Position numbers and translations under genes: made by a program | Shown here: positions 1 to 5,497 of the stretch, piece after piece | Layout of the letters: each line of letters begins with the position of its first letter | Numbering within the stretch: the first letter of the stretch is position 1 | Origin: JBDIBB01 sp039812685 | GTDB lineage: Bacteria > Acidobacteriota > Vicinamibacteria > Vicinamibacterales > JAFNAJ01 | Assembly (NCBI GenBank): GCA_039812685.1 | Contig: JBDIBB010000181.1 | Span: forward strand, 1 to 7,052 | Length of the DNA: 7,052 bases | Direction: 5' to 3' | The notes under the pieces: generated by a model | Database searches by the model: none | Told to the model about the DNA's origin: nothing | What the model saw: the letters and a program-made list of their open reading frames with translations, nothing else

Positions 1-845
1 TCACCTCGTTCAACGCCGCGCGGGCGGCCCGCATCGACTGGAAGCCGCTCGAGGCGTTCTGGTTCACGAGCGCGCGCGGCAAGCGCATCCACAACTTCAT
101 CGCGCTGCCGCCCGGCTTCGACCCGGCGAAGAAGTACCCGCTCTTCGTGGTGATCCACGGCGGCCCCCACTCGATGTGGCGCGACCAGTTCGTCATCCGC
201 TGGAACTACCACCTGCTGGCCGCGCCGGGCTACGTCGTGCTGCTGACCAACTACACTGGTTCGACCGGCTTCGGCGAGGCGTTCGCGCAGGACATCCAGG
301 GCGACCCGCTGGAGGGGCCCGCCGACGAGGTGAACCAGGCGGCCGACGAAGCCATCCGGCGGTACCCGTTCATCGACGGCTCGCGGCAGGTGGCCGGCGG
401 CGCGTCCTACGGCGGGCATCTCTCGAACTGGCTGGCCGTCACCACCACGCGCTACCGGGCGCTGGTGAGCCACGCCGGCCTGTTCGACCTGAAGTCGCAA
501 TGGGTCACCAGCGACGTGGCCTATTCGCGGGAGCGGAACATGGGCGGACCCGCCTGGGAGGGCGGGGCCGGCTGGCACGATCAGAGCCCCTTCTACCGGT
601 CGCCGCAGCTGAAGACGCCCATGCTGGTGACGGTGGGCGAACGCGACTTTCGCGTGCCGCTCAACAACGCGCTCGAACTGTGGACCGTGCTGCAGCGTCA
701 AAGGGTGCCAGGCCGCCTGATCGTCTTCCCCGACGAGAATCACTGGGTGCTGAAGGGTGAGAACAGCCGGTTCTTCTATGGCGAGGTCCACGCGTGGATC
801 GCGAAGTGGCTCGCCTCGCCGGCGCCGGCCTCCGGAGGCCGGTGA
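1..845 (+). CDS. S9 family (prolyl oligopeptidase-like) serine peptidase, C-terminal part
   Basis: The reading frame is open from base 3, so the 5' end lies outside the window; about 280 C-terminal residues are visible. These form the alpha/beta-hydrolase catalytic domain of an S9 peptidase, in which an N-terminal beta-propeller (not seen here) normally gates access for oligopeptides. The oxyanion-type motif HGGPH lies near base 153. The nucleophile Ser is in GASYGGH (Ser codon 405-407), the acid is Asp in GERDFRVP (645-647), and the base is His in DENHWVLK (741-743), so the full triad is present in the right order and spacing. The nucleophile elbow has Ala where many relatives have Gly (GGSYGG). 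The most likely role is dipeptidyl or acylaminoacyl peptidase activity in peptide scavenging or turnover; whether it is secreted cannot be judged without the N-terminus. The gene ends 58 nt before the STAS gene and shows no functional link to it. Family assignment is firm, exact specificity is not. Confidence 0.95.
   Translation, partial: TSFNAARAARIDWKPLEAFWFTSARGKRIHNFIALPPGFDPAKKYPLFVVIHGGPHSMWRDQFVIRWNYHLLAAPGYVVLLTNYTGSTGFGEAFAQDIQGDPLEGPADEVNQAADEAIRRYPFIDGSRQVAGGASYGGHLSNWLAVTTTRYRALVSHAGLFDLKSQWVTSDVAYSRERNMGGPAWEGGAGWHDQSPFYRSPQLKTPMLVTVGERDFRVPLNNALELWTVLQRQRVPGRLIVFPDENHWVLKGENSRFFYGEVHAWIAKWLASPAPASGGR
825..842. repeat. 18-bp perfect palindrome at the 3' end of the S9 peptidase gene
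   Basis: CCGGCCTCCGGAGGCCGG reads identically on both strands and ends directly before the stop codon, whose first base is 843. In RNA it could fold as a 7-bp all-GC stem with a 4-nt loop. No T-run follows, so it is not a classical intrinsic terminator. It could still slow polymerase or protect the 3' end of the peptidase transcript before the STAS operon. Part of it is coding (Pro-Ala-Ser-Gly-Gly), so it may simply reflect GC-rich codon use. Confidence 0.45.
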
Positions 846-903
846 TGCGCCCGGCCGCGACGCCGGGGCGCCAGCCCAGGGTCCGAAACAGGAAGGTTCC
901 TCC

Positions 904-1272
904 ATGCCGCATCCCTTCACCGTGACGCGCAGCGCCGAGGGCGACGTCTCGGTGCTCGCCCTCGATGGCTACCTCGACGCGCACACCGCCCCCGCCTTCG
1001 AGGAAGCCATCCAGGCGGAACTCGACGCGGGGCGCGTGCGGCTGGTCGTCGACGGCGGGCAGCTCAAGTACATCTCGTCGGCCGGTCTCGGCGTCTTCAT
1101 GGGCTTCATCGAGGAAGTGCGCGAGCGCGGCGGCGACATCAAGATCTGCGGCCTCGCGCCGCGGGTGCGGCAGGTCTTCGACATCCTCGGGTTCCCGGCG
1201 ATCTACGACGTGATGGAGTCGCGCGAGGCGGCCATCCGGCGGTTCGCGGGGCCGCCGGCCGCGGGGGTGTGA
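904..1272 (+). CDS. STAS-domain anti-sigma-factor antagonist (RsbV/SpoIIAA type)
   Basis: This is a 122-aa single-domain protein. Start ATG 904 is chosen because the STAS fold begins right after it (FTVTRSAEGDVSVLALDGYLD) and GGAAGG at 891-896 sits 7 nt upstream; the frame is open further upstream but that part overlaps the peptidase gene and looks non-coding. The family hallmark is LKYISSAGLGVFM (residues 55-67). By alignment with SpoIIAA (DSSGLG), the phosphorylatable residue should be Ser59, preceded here by Ser58 where many homologues have Asp. The protein is cytoplasmic: unphosphorylated it binds the anti-sigma kinase, and phosphorylated it lets go. It lies 1 nt upstream of the predicted kinase gene and just before a PP2C phosphatase gene, the classic partner-switch order. 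The C-terminal IKICGLAPRVRQVFDILGF is also typical of STAS antagonists. Domain call is very secure; the cognate partner is inferred from adjacency. Confidence 0.95.
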   Translation: MPHPFTVTRSAEGDVSVLALDGYLDAHTAPAFEEAIQAELDAGRVRLVVDGGQLKYISSAGLGVFMGFIEEVRERGGDIKICGLAPRVRQVFDILGFPAIYDVMESREAAIRRFAGPPAAGV

Positions 1273-1273
1273 C

Positions 1274-1702
1274 GTGGGATCGCTCGAGCGGCGGTTCTCG
1301 CTGCACGTGCCGTCGGCCACCCGGAACCTCGCGCTCATCCGCGAGTTCGTCACCAGCGTCGGCCTCCAGGCCGGGCTGGGCGAAGACGACGTCTCGAAGC
1401 TGGAGCTGGCGGTCGACGAGGCGTGCACGAACGTGATCGAGCACGCCCACCACGGCGACGCCACGAAGGACGTGGTGGTGCGTGCGACCTTCGACGACCA
1501 TACCCTCCGCATCGAGGTGATCGACAGCGGCCCGGGCTTCGATCCCGCCCGGCTGCCCGAAGCCGACCTCGCGCGGCTCACGCACGAGCGCCGCTCGGGC
1601 GGGCTCGGGTTCCACGTCATGCAGCTGCTGATGGACGAGGTGTCCTACGAAATCGTCCCCGGACAGACCAACCGGCTGCGGATGACGAAGAAGCTGCGGT
1701 GA
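1274..1702 (+). CDS. ATP-binding anti-sigma factor / serine kinase (RsbW/SpoIIAB type, HATPase_c)
   Basis: This is a 142-aa GHKL-fold protein, about the usual RsbW length. The GTG start at 1274 leaves 1 nt after the STAS stop and has a purine-rich GGGGG-type site (1262-1266) 7 nt upstream inside the STAS gene, so translation is probably coupled. The ATP-binding boxes are clear: N box ELAVDEACTNVIEHA (residues 44-58, with Glu49 and Asn53), G1 box EVIDSGPGFDP (81-91, Asp84), and G2 box RRSGGLGFHVMQLL (106-119). Members of this family sequester a sigma factor, or another client, and phosphorylate the STAS partner on serine. No transmembrane segment or extra domain is present. No sigma factor gene lies beside it, so whether its client is a sigma factor or a different target is open. 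Family confidence is high; the anti-sigma role is inferred from family and context. Confidence 0.93.
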   Translation: MGSLERRFSLHVPSATRNLALIREFVTSVGLQAGLGEDDVSKLELAVDEACTNVIEHAHHGDATKDVVVRATFDDHTLRIEVIDSGPGFDPARLPEADLARLTHERRSGGLGFHVMQLLMDEVSYEIVPGQTNRLRMTKKLR

Positions 1703-1705
1703 TGA

Positions 1706-1732
1706 GGCGCGCGCGGCCGACCCCGGCGCGCC
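1706..1732 (+). other. GC stem-loop in the gap between the anti-sigma and phosphatase genes
   Basis: GGCGCGC (1706-1712) is perfectly complementary to GCGCGCC (1726-1732), giving a 7-bp stem with a 13-nt loop right after the kinase stop codon. There is no T tract, so it is not a standard terminator. It could set the ratio of phosphatase to the two upstream proteins by processing or attenuation. In DNA this GC-rich, chance is a real alternative. Confidence 0.3.
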
Positions 1733-1768
1733 CGTGGCGTGAGGCCGCTCCCCGCCGGAGCCATCCAG

Positions 1769-3415
1769 ATGCCGTCCTCCTTCGACATCCCTGACCTGGA
1801 GTCGTTGCTCGAGTCGGCGCGCCTGCTGCACGCCTCCCTCGATCTCGACGACCTGCTGCGCCACCTGCTGCGCACGGTGATGGGGCGCCTGGTGTCGGCG
1901 CGCGGCCTCGTGGCGGTGTCCGACGGCGGGATCCTTCGCGTGTCGCTGGCGCGGGGCTGCCGCGGCATCGTCGCGGGAGATCCCTTCGACGAGCAGCGCG
2001 CGCGCGAGGCCGGACTGGGCCACTTCGTGCGCATCGGCGACGCGCTGCCGCCGCTGGGCGTGCTGGGCCTCTCGGCATCGCGTGGCGCGCTGACGGCCGC
2101 CGAGGCGGCGTTTCTCGACGCGCTGTGCGGGCTGGCCGCCAGCGGCATCGCCAACGCGCGCAACCACGGCGAGGTGCGGCGGCTCAACTGGCGCCTCGAC
2201 GTGAAGGTCCAGGAACTGCGCACGCTGCTCGAGCTCGCGCGCGCTCTCTCGAGCGCGGAGGGCCCCGAGGAAGTGGCCCACCTGCTGGGCCTGTCGCTGG
2301 CCGGACAGTGGGCGGCCTCACGCTGGGCCGTGCTCGCCGCCCGCCCGGGCCACGCGCCCGTCGTCCGGCAGAAGGGCACGTCGCTGGCCTGGGACGAGGC
2401 GTGGCCGCGCGAGATCGAGGGCCTGGACGAGGCGGTCCGCCTCGAGGGCGCACGCGGCGGCGCCTGGCTCGATCGACTGCGGCAGGAGCGGCTGGCGCTG
2501 CTGTTCCCGCTGCGGTCGGCGACGGGGCCCTTCGGCCTGGCCGCCGTCGGCCCGCGCCCCGGCGGACGCGACTACACCGAGGCCGACTGCGAGTTCGGCG
2601 CGGGCGTGGTGGCGCAGGCGGTGGTGGCCTTCGACAACGCGTGGCATCAGCGCGATGTCGTAGAGCGCAAGCAGATCGAGCGCGAGCTGGCGCTGGCGGC
2701 CAGCATCCAGCAGAACCTGTTTCCCGCGGAACTGCCCGCGATCACCGGCTACGGACTGGCCGCCATGAACCGGCCGGCGCGCCTGGTCGGCGGCGATTAC
2801 TACGATGCGCTGGCCGTGAGCGCGGCGCGGCCCGGCGGCCGTTACGTCTTCTGCGTGGCCGACGTGTCGGGCAAGGGCGTCGCCGCGTCGCTGCTCATGA
2901 GCAACATCCAGGCGACGCTGCGCGCGCTGCTCGGCACCGAGGCGAGCCTGGCCGGCCTGGCGCACCGGATCAACGACCTGCTCTACAGCAGCACGCCGGG
3001 CAACAAGTACGCGACCGCCGTGCTGCTGGCCACCGATCCCGACACCGGTGACAGCCATTACGTGAGCGCGGGACACGCCGAGGCCGTGGTGATCGCGCGG
3101 TGCGGCGCGGTGCGGCGCTTCGGCGCCACCGGACTCGCCCTCGGGCTGTTCCCCGGCGCCTCCTATGACGAGCAACGCTTCGTCGTGGAACCGGGGGACG
3201 TGGTGGCGCTCTATTCGGACGGCATCAGCGAGGCGCAGAACGGCGCCGGTGAGGAGTACGGGGCCGAGCGGCTGATCGAGTCGCTACGGCGTCACGCGCC
3301 GTCGGGCGCCAGTCAGATCCTGCAGGGCGCGATCGCCGATCTGGACGCCTTCGTCGGCGGTGCGCCACAACACGACGACATCACGCTGCTCGTGGTCAAG
3401 CGCGACAACCGGTAG
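1769..3415 (+). CDS. GAF-GAF-PP2C/SpoIIE-type serine phosphatase (RsbU-like)
   Basis: A 548-aa protein when started at ATG 1769, which has GGAG (1757-1760) 8 nt upstream; a GTG at 1739 in frame has no clear ribosome site. Two GAF-like sensor domains occupy residues about 10-132 and 148-292, each opening with a typical helix (ARLLHASLDLDDLLRHLL; LLELARALSSAEGPEEVAHL). A helical linker with ASIQQNLFPAELP (311-323), characteristic of SpoIIE/RsbU phosphatases, leads into the PP2C domain (about 325-547). Its metal-binding motifs are all present: VGGDYYD (340-346), ADVSGKG (364-370), LYSDGISEA (481-489) and QHDDITL (534-540, Asp536/537). The protein should dephosphorylate the STAS antagonist encoded upstream and so activate the partner switch; the GAF ligand cannot be read from sequence. 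No membrane segment is visible, so it is predicted to be cytosolic. It is last in the STAS-kinase-phosphatase operon, 66 nt after the kinase gene. Confidence 0.94.
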   Translation: MPSSFDIPDLESLLESARLLHASLDLDDLLRHLLRTVMGRLVSARGLVAVSDGGILRVSLARGCRGIVAGDPFDEQRAREAGLGHFVRIGDALPPLGVLGLSASRGALTAAEAAFLDALCGLAASGIANARNHGEVRRLNWRLDVKVQELRTLLELARALSSAEGPEEVAHLLGLSLAGQWAASRWAVLAARPGHAPVVRQKGTSLAWDEAWPREIEGLDEAVRLEGARGGAWLDRLRQERLALLFPLRSATGPFGLAAVGPRPGGRDYTEADCEFGAGVVAQAVVAFDNAWHQRDVVERKQIERELALAASIQQNLFPAELPAITGYGLAAMNRPARLVGGDYYDALAVSAARPGGRYVFCVADVSGKGVAASLLMSNIQATLRALLGTEASLAGLAHRINDLLYSSTPGNKYATAVLLATDPDTGDSHYVSAGHAEAVVIARCGAVRRFGATGLALGLFPGASYDEQRFVVEPGDVVALYSDGISEAQNGAGEEYGAERLIESLRRHAPSGASQILQGAIADLDAFVGGAPQHDDITLLVVKRDNR

Positions 3416-3428
3416 CGCGCGGGTTGCT

Positions 3429-3461
3429 CTGCGGAGCCTCCGGCAACCTGCGCGTCTCCAT
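3429..3461 (+). repeat. 33-nt direct repeat, copy 1
   Basis: This unit begins CTGCGGAGCCTCCGG and ends CTCCAT. It recurs 92 nt downstream at 3521-3553 with one difference (T at position 27 here, C there). It contains the nested small palindrome CGGAGCCTCCG and arm b of the composite repeat. Confidence 0.85.
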
Positions 3462-3520
3462 GTGGATCCGCGAAGTGAACGCGCAGGTTGCGCCTGTTGA
3501 TCCGTGCAACCCGCGCTCTA

Positions 3521-3553
3521 CTGCGGAGCCTCCGGCAACCTGCGCGCCTCCAT
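3521..3553 (+). repeat. 33-nt direct repeat, copy 2
   Basis: This copy matches 3429-3461 at 32 of 33 positions. It is preceded by arm d (3506-3516) and TCTA instead of arm a, so its left hairpin arm is missing; it looks like a partial third unit of the composite repeat. Confidence 0.85.
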
Positions 3554-3596
3554 CACCGGTGGGGACGGGAATCCCCGTACCCGGCTGCCGTCCGGA

Positions 3597-4100
3597 TCAG
3601 CTCCGGTAGTTCCCGAACTGCAGGTCGATGCCGAAGTCGTGCTCTTTCAGCAGCCGCATGGCGGCCTGCAACTCGTCCTTCGAGGGCGAGGAGACGCGAA
3701 CCTGGTCGGCCTGAATCGTCGCCTGCACCTTCTTCAGCTTCGCGTCCTTCAGGTGCTTGACGATTGCCTTCGCCGTGTCGGTGGGGATGCCCTGCTGCAG
3801 CGACACCGTGGCCTTCACCAGGCTGCCCGCGGCCGGCTGGACCTCGCCCAGCTTCGCGTTCTTCGGCGGCACGCCGCGCCGGATGAGCCGCGTCTGCAGG
3901 ATCTCGTAGACCGCGTCCATCCGGAAGCTGTCCTCGGCCACGAGATCGATGGCGGCCTCGGCCTTGCGGAACTCGATGGCCGCCTTCGACCCCTTGAAGT
4001 CGTAGCGCTGCGCGAGCTCCTTCTTCGCCTGGTTCACCGCGTTGTCCACCTCCTGGAGATCCACGGTGGACGTGATGTCGAACGACGCCGGCTGGGCCAT
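3597..4100 (-). CDS. yajQ: YajQ-family nucleotide (cyclic di-GMP) binding protein
   Basis: A 167-aa protein, close to the usual YajQ length of about 163. The start ATG (complement of 4098-4100) is fixed by the conserved N-terminus ASFDITSTVDLQEVDNAVNQ and by AGGA (complement of 4108-4111) 7 nt upstream; the frame is open much further upstream but carries no recognisable YajQ sequence. Other family landmarks are RYDFKGSKAAIEF (32-44), RLIRRGVPPKN (71-81), VSLQQGIPTDTAKAIVKHLKD (about 99-119), QATIQADQVRVSSPSKDELQAAM (about 126-148) and the C-terminal DLQFGNYRS. YajQ proteins are cytosolic with two ferredoxin-like folds; some bind cyclic di-GMP and modulate transcription factors (Xanthomonas), others are described as nucleotide-binding with undefined function. 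It is transcribed towards the phosphatase gene and away from the HDOD operon, with a leader of about 150 nt. Family assignment is very secure; ligand binding here is untested. Confidence 0.96.
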   Translation of the reverse strand: MAQPASFDITSTVDLQEVDNAVNQAKKELAQRYDFKGSKAAIEFRKAEAAIDLVAEDSFRMDAVYEILQTRLIRRGVPPKNAKLGEVQPAAGSLVKATVSLQQGIPTDTAKAIVKHLKDAKLKKVQATIQADQVRVSSPSKDELQAAMRLLKEHDFGIDLQFGNYRS

Positions 4101-4256
4101 GTCGATGTCCTGCGCCTGCACCCCGATCGTCGCACCGTGATTGGCGGTGTCGAGGCTGGAGGATGCCGGCCGGCGGCGCCGGGACGCTGTCGCTCGCGCG
4201 CCCCTGGCGTGCCGGACGGGAGCACCGCGGGCGCGCCGGACTCCCCCGGACCGCGA

Positions 4257-4265
4257 ATCATAGCA
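4257..4265 (-). promoter_or_regulatory. Putative extended -10 promoter for yajQ
   Basis: On the minus strand the sequence reads TGC followed by TATGAT: an extended -10 (TGn) plus a hexamer matching TATAAT at five of six positions. No good -35 lies 16-18 nt upstream, which extended -10 promoters tolerate. Transcription would begin near 4250, leaving about 150 nt of untranslated leader before the yajQ ATG. Confidence 0.5.
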
Positions 4266-4306
4266 GGGAATCACGGCACGGGATCCGGTCGGGGCCCCGC
4301 CGATCG

Positions 4307-4334
4307 TTGACGCGGACATCGCGCTCGGCATAGT
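4307..4334 (+). promoter_or_regulatory. Putative sigma70-type promoter for the small-protein/HDOD/PAS operon
   Basis: TTGACG (4307-4312, five of six to the -35 consensus) is separated by 16 nt from CATAGT (4329-4334, four of six to the -10 consensus). Predicted transcription start is near 4341, giving a leader of about 20 nt to ATG 4360 and arguing against the in-frame GTG at 4333 as start. With the minus-strand promoter at 4257-4265 it makes this gap a divergent promoter region. The remainder of 4101-4306 is the yajQ leader and shows no supported gene. Confidence 0.42.
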
Positions 4335-4359
4335 GTGCGGTGCGGCCACCCGAGCGATC

Positions 4360-4671
4360 ATGCCACGCTTCCCAATCCACACCCTCACGCCCGGGCAGGT
4401 GACGGCCGCGCCCGTGATGAACGAGACGGGCGTCGTCTTCCTGCCGGCCGGCGCCGAACTGACGGCCGCCCTCATCCTCCGGCTCCAGGCCATGGGCGTC
4501 ACCACCGTGGCGGTGACCGGCGACGCCCTCACGCCCGAGGAGCGCGCGCATCGGCTCGCGGCGATCGACGCCCGGTTCGAGGGACACCATACCAATCCGT
4601 GGATGATGCGACTGCGGGCCGTGATCGTTCGCCTGCAGGTGGGGGAGGAGACAGTCCAGCCTCATGCCTGA
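4360..4671 (+). CDS. Small conserved protein resembling the domain N-terminal to HD-GYP proteins
   Basis: This 103-aa protein has no membrane segment. The core, HTLTPGQVTAAPVMNETGVVFLPAGAELTAALILRLQAMGVTTVAV (about residues 7-52; key elements LTPGQV, LPAGAELT, ILRLQAMGV), follows the pattern 'L-x-PG-x-x-(x)-A-x-PV...G..LLP.G..LT...I..L...GV..V' of small domains found fused N-terminal to HD-GYP phosphodiesterases or encoded alone before HDOD genes. ATG 4360 is preferred because the conserved part follows directly; its ribosome site is weak (GAG at 4352-4354). The C-terminal 50 residues are charged and helical-looking with no recognised motif. The stop codon overlaps the HDOD start by 8 nt, so the two are almost surely co-translated and probably work together. 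The biochemical role is unknown; the pattern match comes from family memory, not a search. Confidence 0.78.
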   Translation: MPRFPIHTLTPGQVTAAPVMNETGVVFLPAGAELTAALILRLQAMGVTTVAVTGDALTPEERAHRLAAIDARFEGHHTNPWMMRLRAVIVRLQVGEETVQPHA

Positions 4672-5497
4672 GCGAGCCGCCATCCGGGCCCGCGTCGAGG
4701 GGCTGACCAAAGTCGTCACGATCCCGATCGGTGTCGACCGCATCATCGCGAAGATCAACAGCGGCACGGCGACGGCGTCGGAGATCGCCGTCGACATCGG
4801 CGAGGATCAGGTGCTGGCCGCCAAGGTGCTCAAGCTGGTCAACAGCGGCTTCTGCGGCTTTCGCCAGCCGATCACGACGATCACGCACGCGCTGGTGATG
4901 CTGGGACTCGACGTCGTGAAGAACCTGGTGCTCACCGCCTCGGTGATGGACCTGGTGGACGAGATGAGCCGCACGATGGCCGGCCTGTGGCAGCACTCGA
5001 TCGGCACGGCGCGCGCGGCCGGCGCGATTGCCGAACGGCTCGAGGTGACCAGCCCCGAGGAGCACGCGCTGTCGGGGCTGCTGCACGACGTGGGCAAGGT
5101 GGTGCTCGCGCAGGTGTACCCGGCCGAGACCGCTCGCGTCACGGCGCTCGTGCAGCAGCGGCGCTGCCTTCAGATCGACGCCGAGCAGGAGGTGCTGGGC
5201 GTCACCCACGCCGAGGTGGGGTTCTGGCTGCTCCGCAAGTGGGCGCTGCCCGACAAGCTCGTGTATCCCGTCGCCTACCACCACGCCTTCCATCCGCGCC
5301 GCGATCACGCCGATCGCACGGCCGTCGTCCACCTCGCCGACGTCCTCTGCCGGGCGATGGCGATCGGGTATCCGGGCGACGGACGGATTCCGTCGCCGCA
5401 CCCGGAGGCGCTGGCGCTGCTGGATCTGCCGATGCCGGAAGTGGAGGCGATCTGCCGTCAACTGGACGCCGAGCTGACGGTCGAGGCCCTCGCGTGA
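4664..5497 (+). CDS. HDOD-domain signalling protein with retained HD-type residues
   Basis: A 277-aa protein, nearly all one HDOD domain (about residues 8-235). Landmarks in order are LAAKVLKLVNSGFCGFRQPI (51-70), ITHALVMLGLDVVKNLVL (73-90), LWQHSIGTARAAG (108-120), GLLHDVGKVVLAQ (138-150), THAEVGFWLLRKWALPDKLV (181-200), AYHHAFH (204-210) and VVHLADVLCRAM (221-232). His111, His141-Asp142, His182, His206/207 and Asp226 fall where HD-superfamily metal ligands are expected, so a metal site may be retained; many HDOD proteins are thought to be non-enzymatic adaptors. Such proteins act in cytosolic signalling, motility and stress regulation. Start ATG 4664 overlaps the previous gene by 8 nt; GGAGGAG (4644-4650) lies 13 nt upstream, a long spacing, so re-initiation coupling is likely. 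The stop overlaps the next gene by 1 nt. Confidence 0.93.
   Translation: MPERAAIRARVEGLTKVVTIPIGVDRIIAKINSGTATASEIAVDIGEDQVLAAKVLKLVNSGFCGFRQPITTITHALVMLGLDVVKNLVLTASVMDLVDEMSRTMAGLWQHSIGTARAAGAIAERLEVTSPEEHALSGLLHDVGKVVLAQVYPAETARVTALVQQRRCLQIDAEQEVLGVTHAEVGFWLLRKWALPDKLVYPVAYHHAFHPRRDHADRTAVVHLADVLCRAMAIGYPGDGRIPSPHPEALALLDLPMPEVEAICRQLDAELTVEALA

Larger units (their letters stand above)
3417..3553. repeat. Composite extragenic repeat (REP/BIME-like) between convergent genes
   Basis: The gap between the phosphatase stop (3415) and the yajQ stop (3597) is filled largely by related 11-nt arms. Arm a GCGCGGGTTGC (3417-3427) and arm b GCAACCTGCGC (3443-3453) form one hairpin with a single G-T wobble. 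Arm c GCGCAGGTTGC (3481-3491) is the exact reverse complement of b, and arm d GCAACCCGCGC (3506-3516) is the exact reverse complement of a. A further copy of b is at 3535-3545. So 3417-3455 is followed by an inverted, internally diverged copy (3479-3516) and then a third, direct partial copy. The layout is that of clustered extragenic palindromes seen in other bacteria, and the position between two converging genes suits a role in termination or 3'-end protection. No T tract is present. Membership of a genome-wide family is inference. Confidence 0.75.

Noticed and set aside
661..2379. Long open frames on the minus strand opposite the STAS, kinase and phosphatase genes (up to 380 codons)
   Set aside because: They are Arg/Ala/Pro-rich with no recognisable domain and mirror the real + strand genes, as expected for shadow frames in very GC-rich DNA.
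3100..3120. Tandem GTGCGGCGCG repeat inside the phosphatase gene
   Set aside because: Two copies of a 10-nt GC unit within coding sequence are explained by codon use for Cys-Gly-Ala-Val-Arg-Arg; the PP2C domain is intact.
3417..3553. CRISPR array
   Set aside because: Only two direct copies separated by non-spacer-like sequence that itself contains the inverted arms; no cas genes.
3565..3578. Small hairpin (ACGGG/CCCGT, 4-nt loop) downstream of yajQ as its terminator
   Set aside because: The stem has only 5 bp and no T-run follows on the minus strand; too weak to call.
3424..3760. Short + strand open frames across the repeat element and the end of yajQ
   Set aside because: They are built from the repeat sequence and antisense yajQ, have no ribosome site and no protein-like pattern.
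4101..4595. Upstream extension of the yajQ frame (332 codons in total)
   Set aside because: The YajQ fold begins at the ATG complementing 4098-4100 with a good AGGA site; the extension runs through the divergent promoter region and antisense to the small-protein gene.
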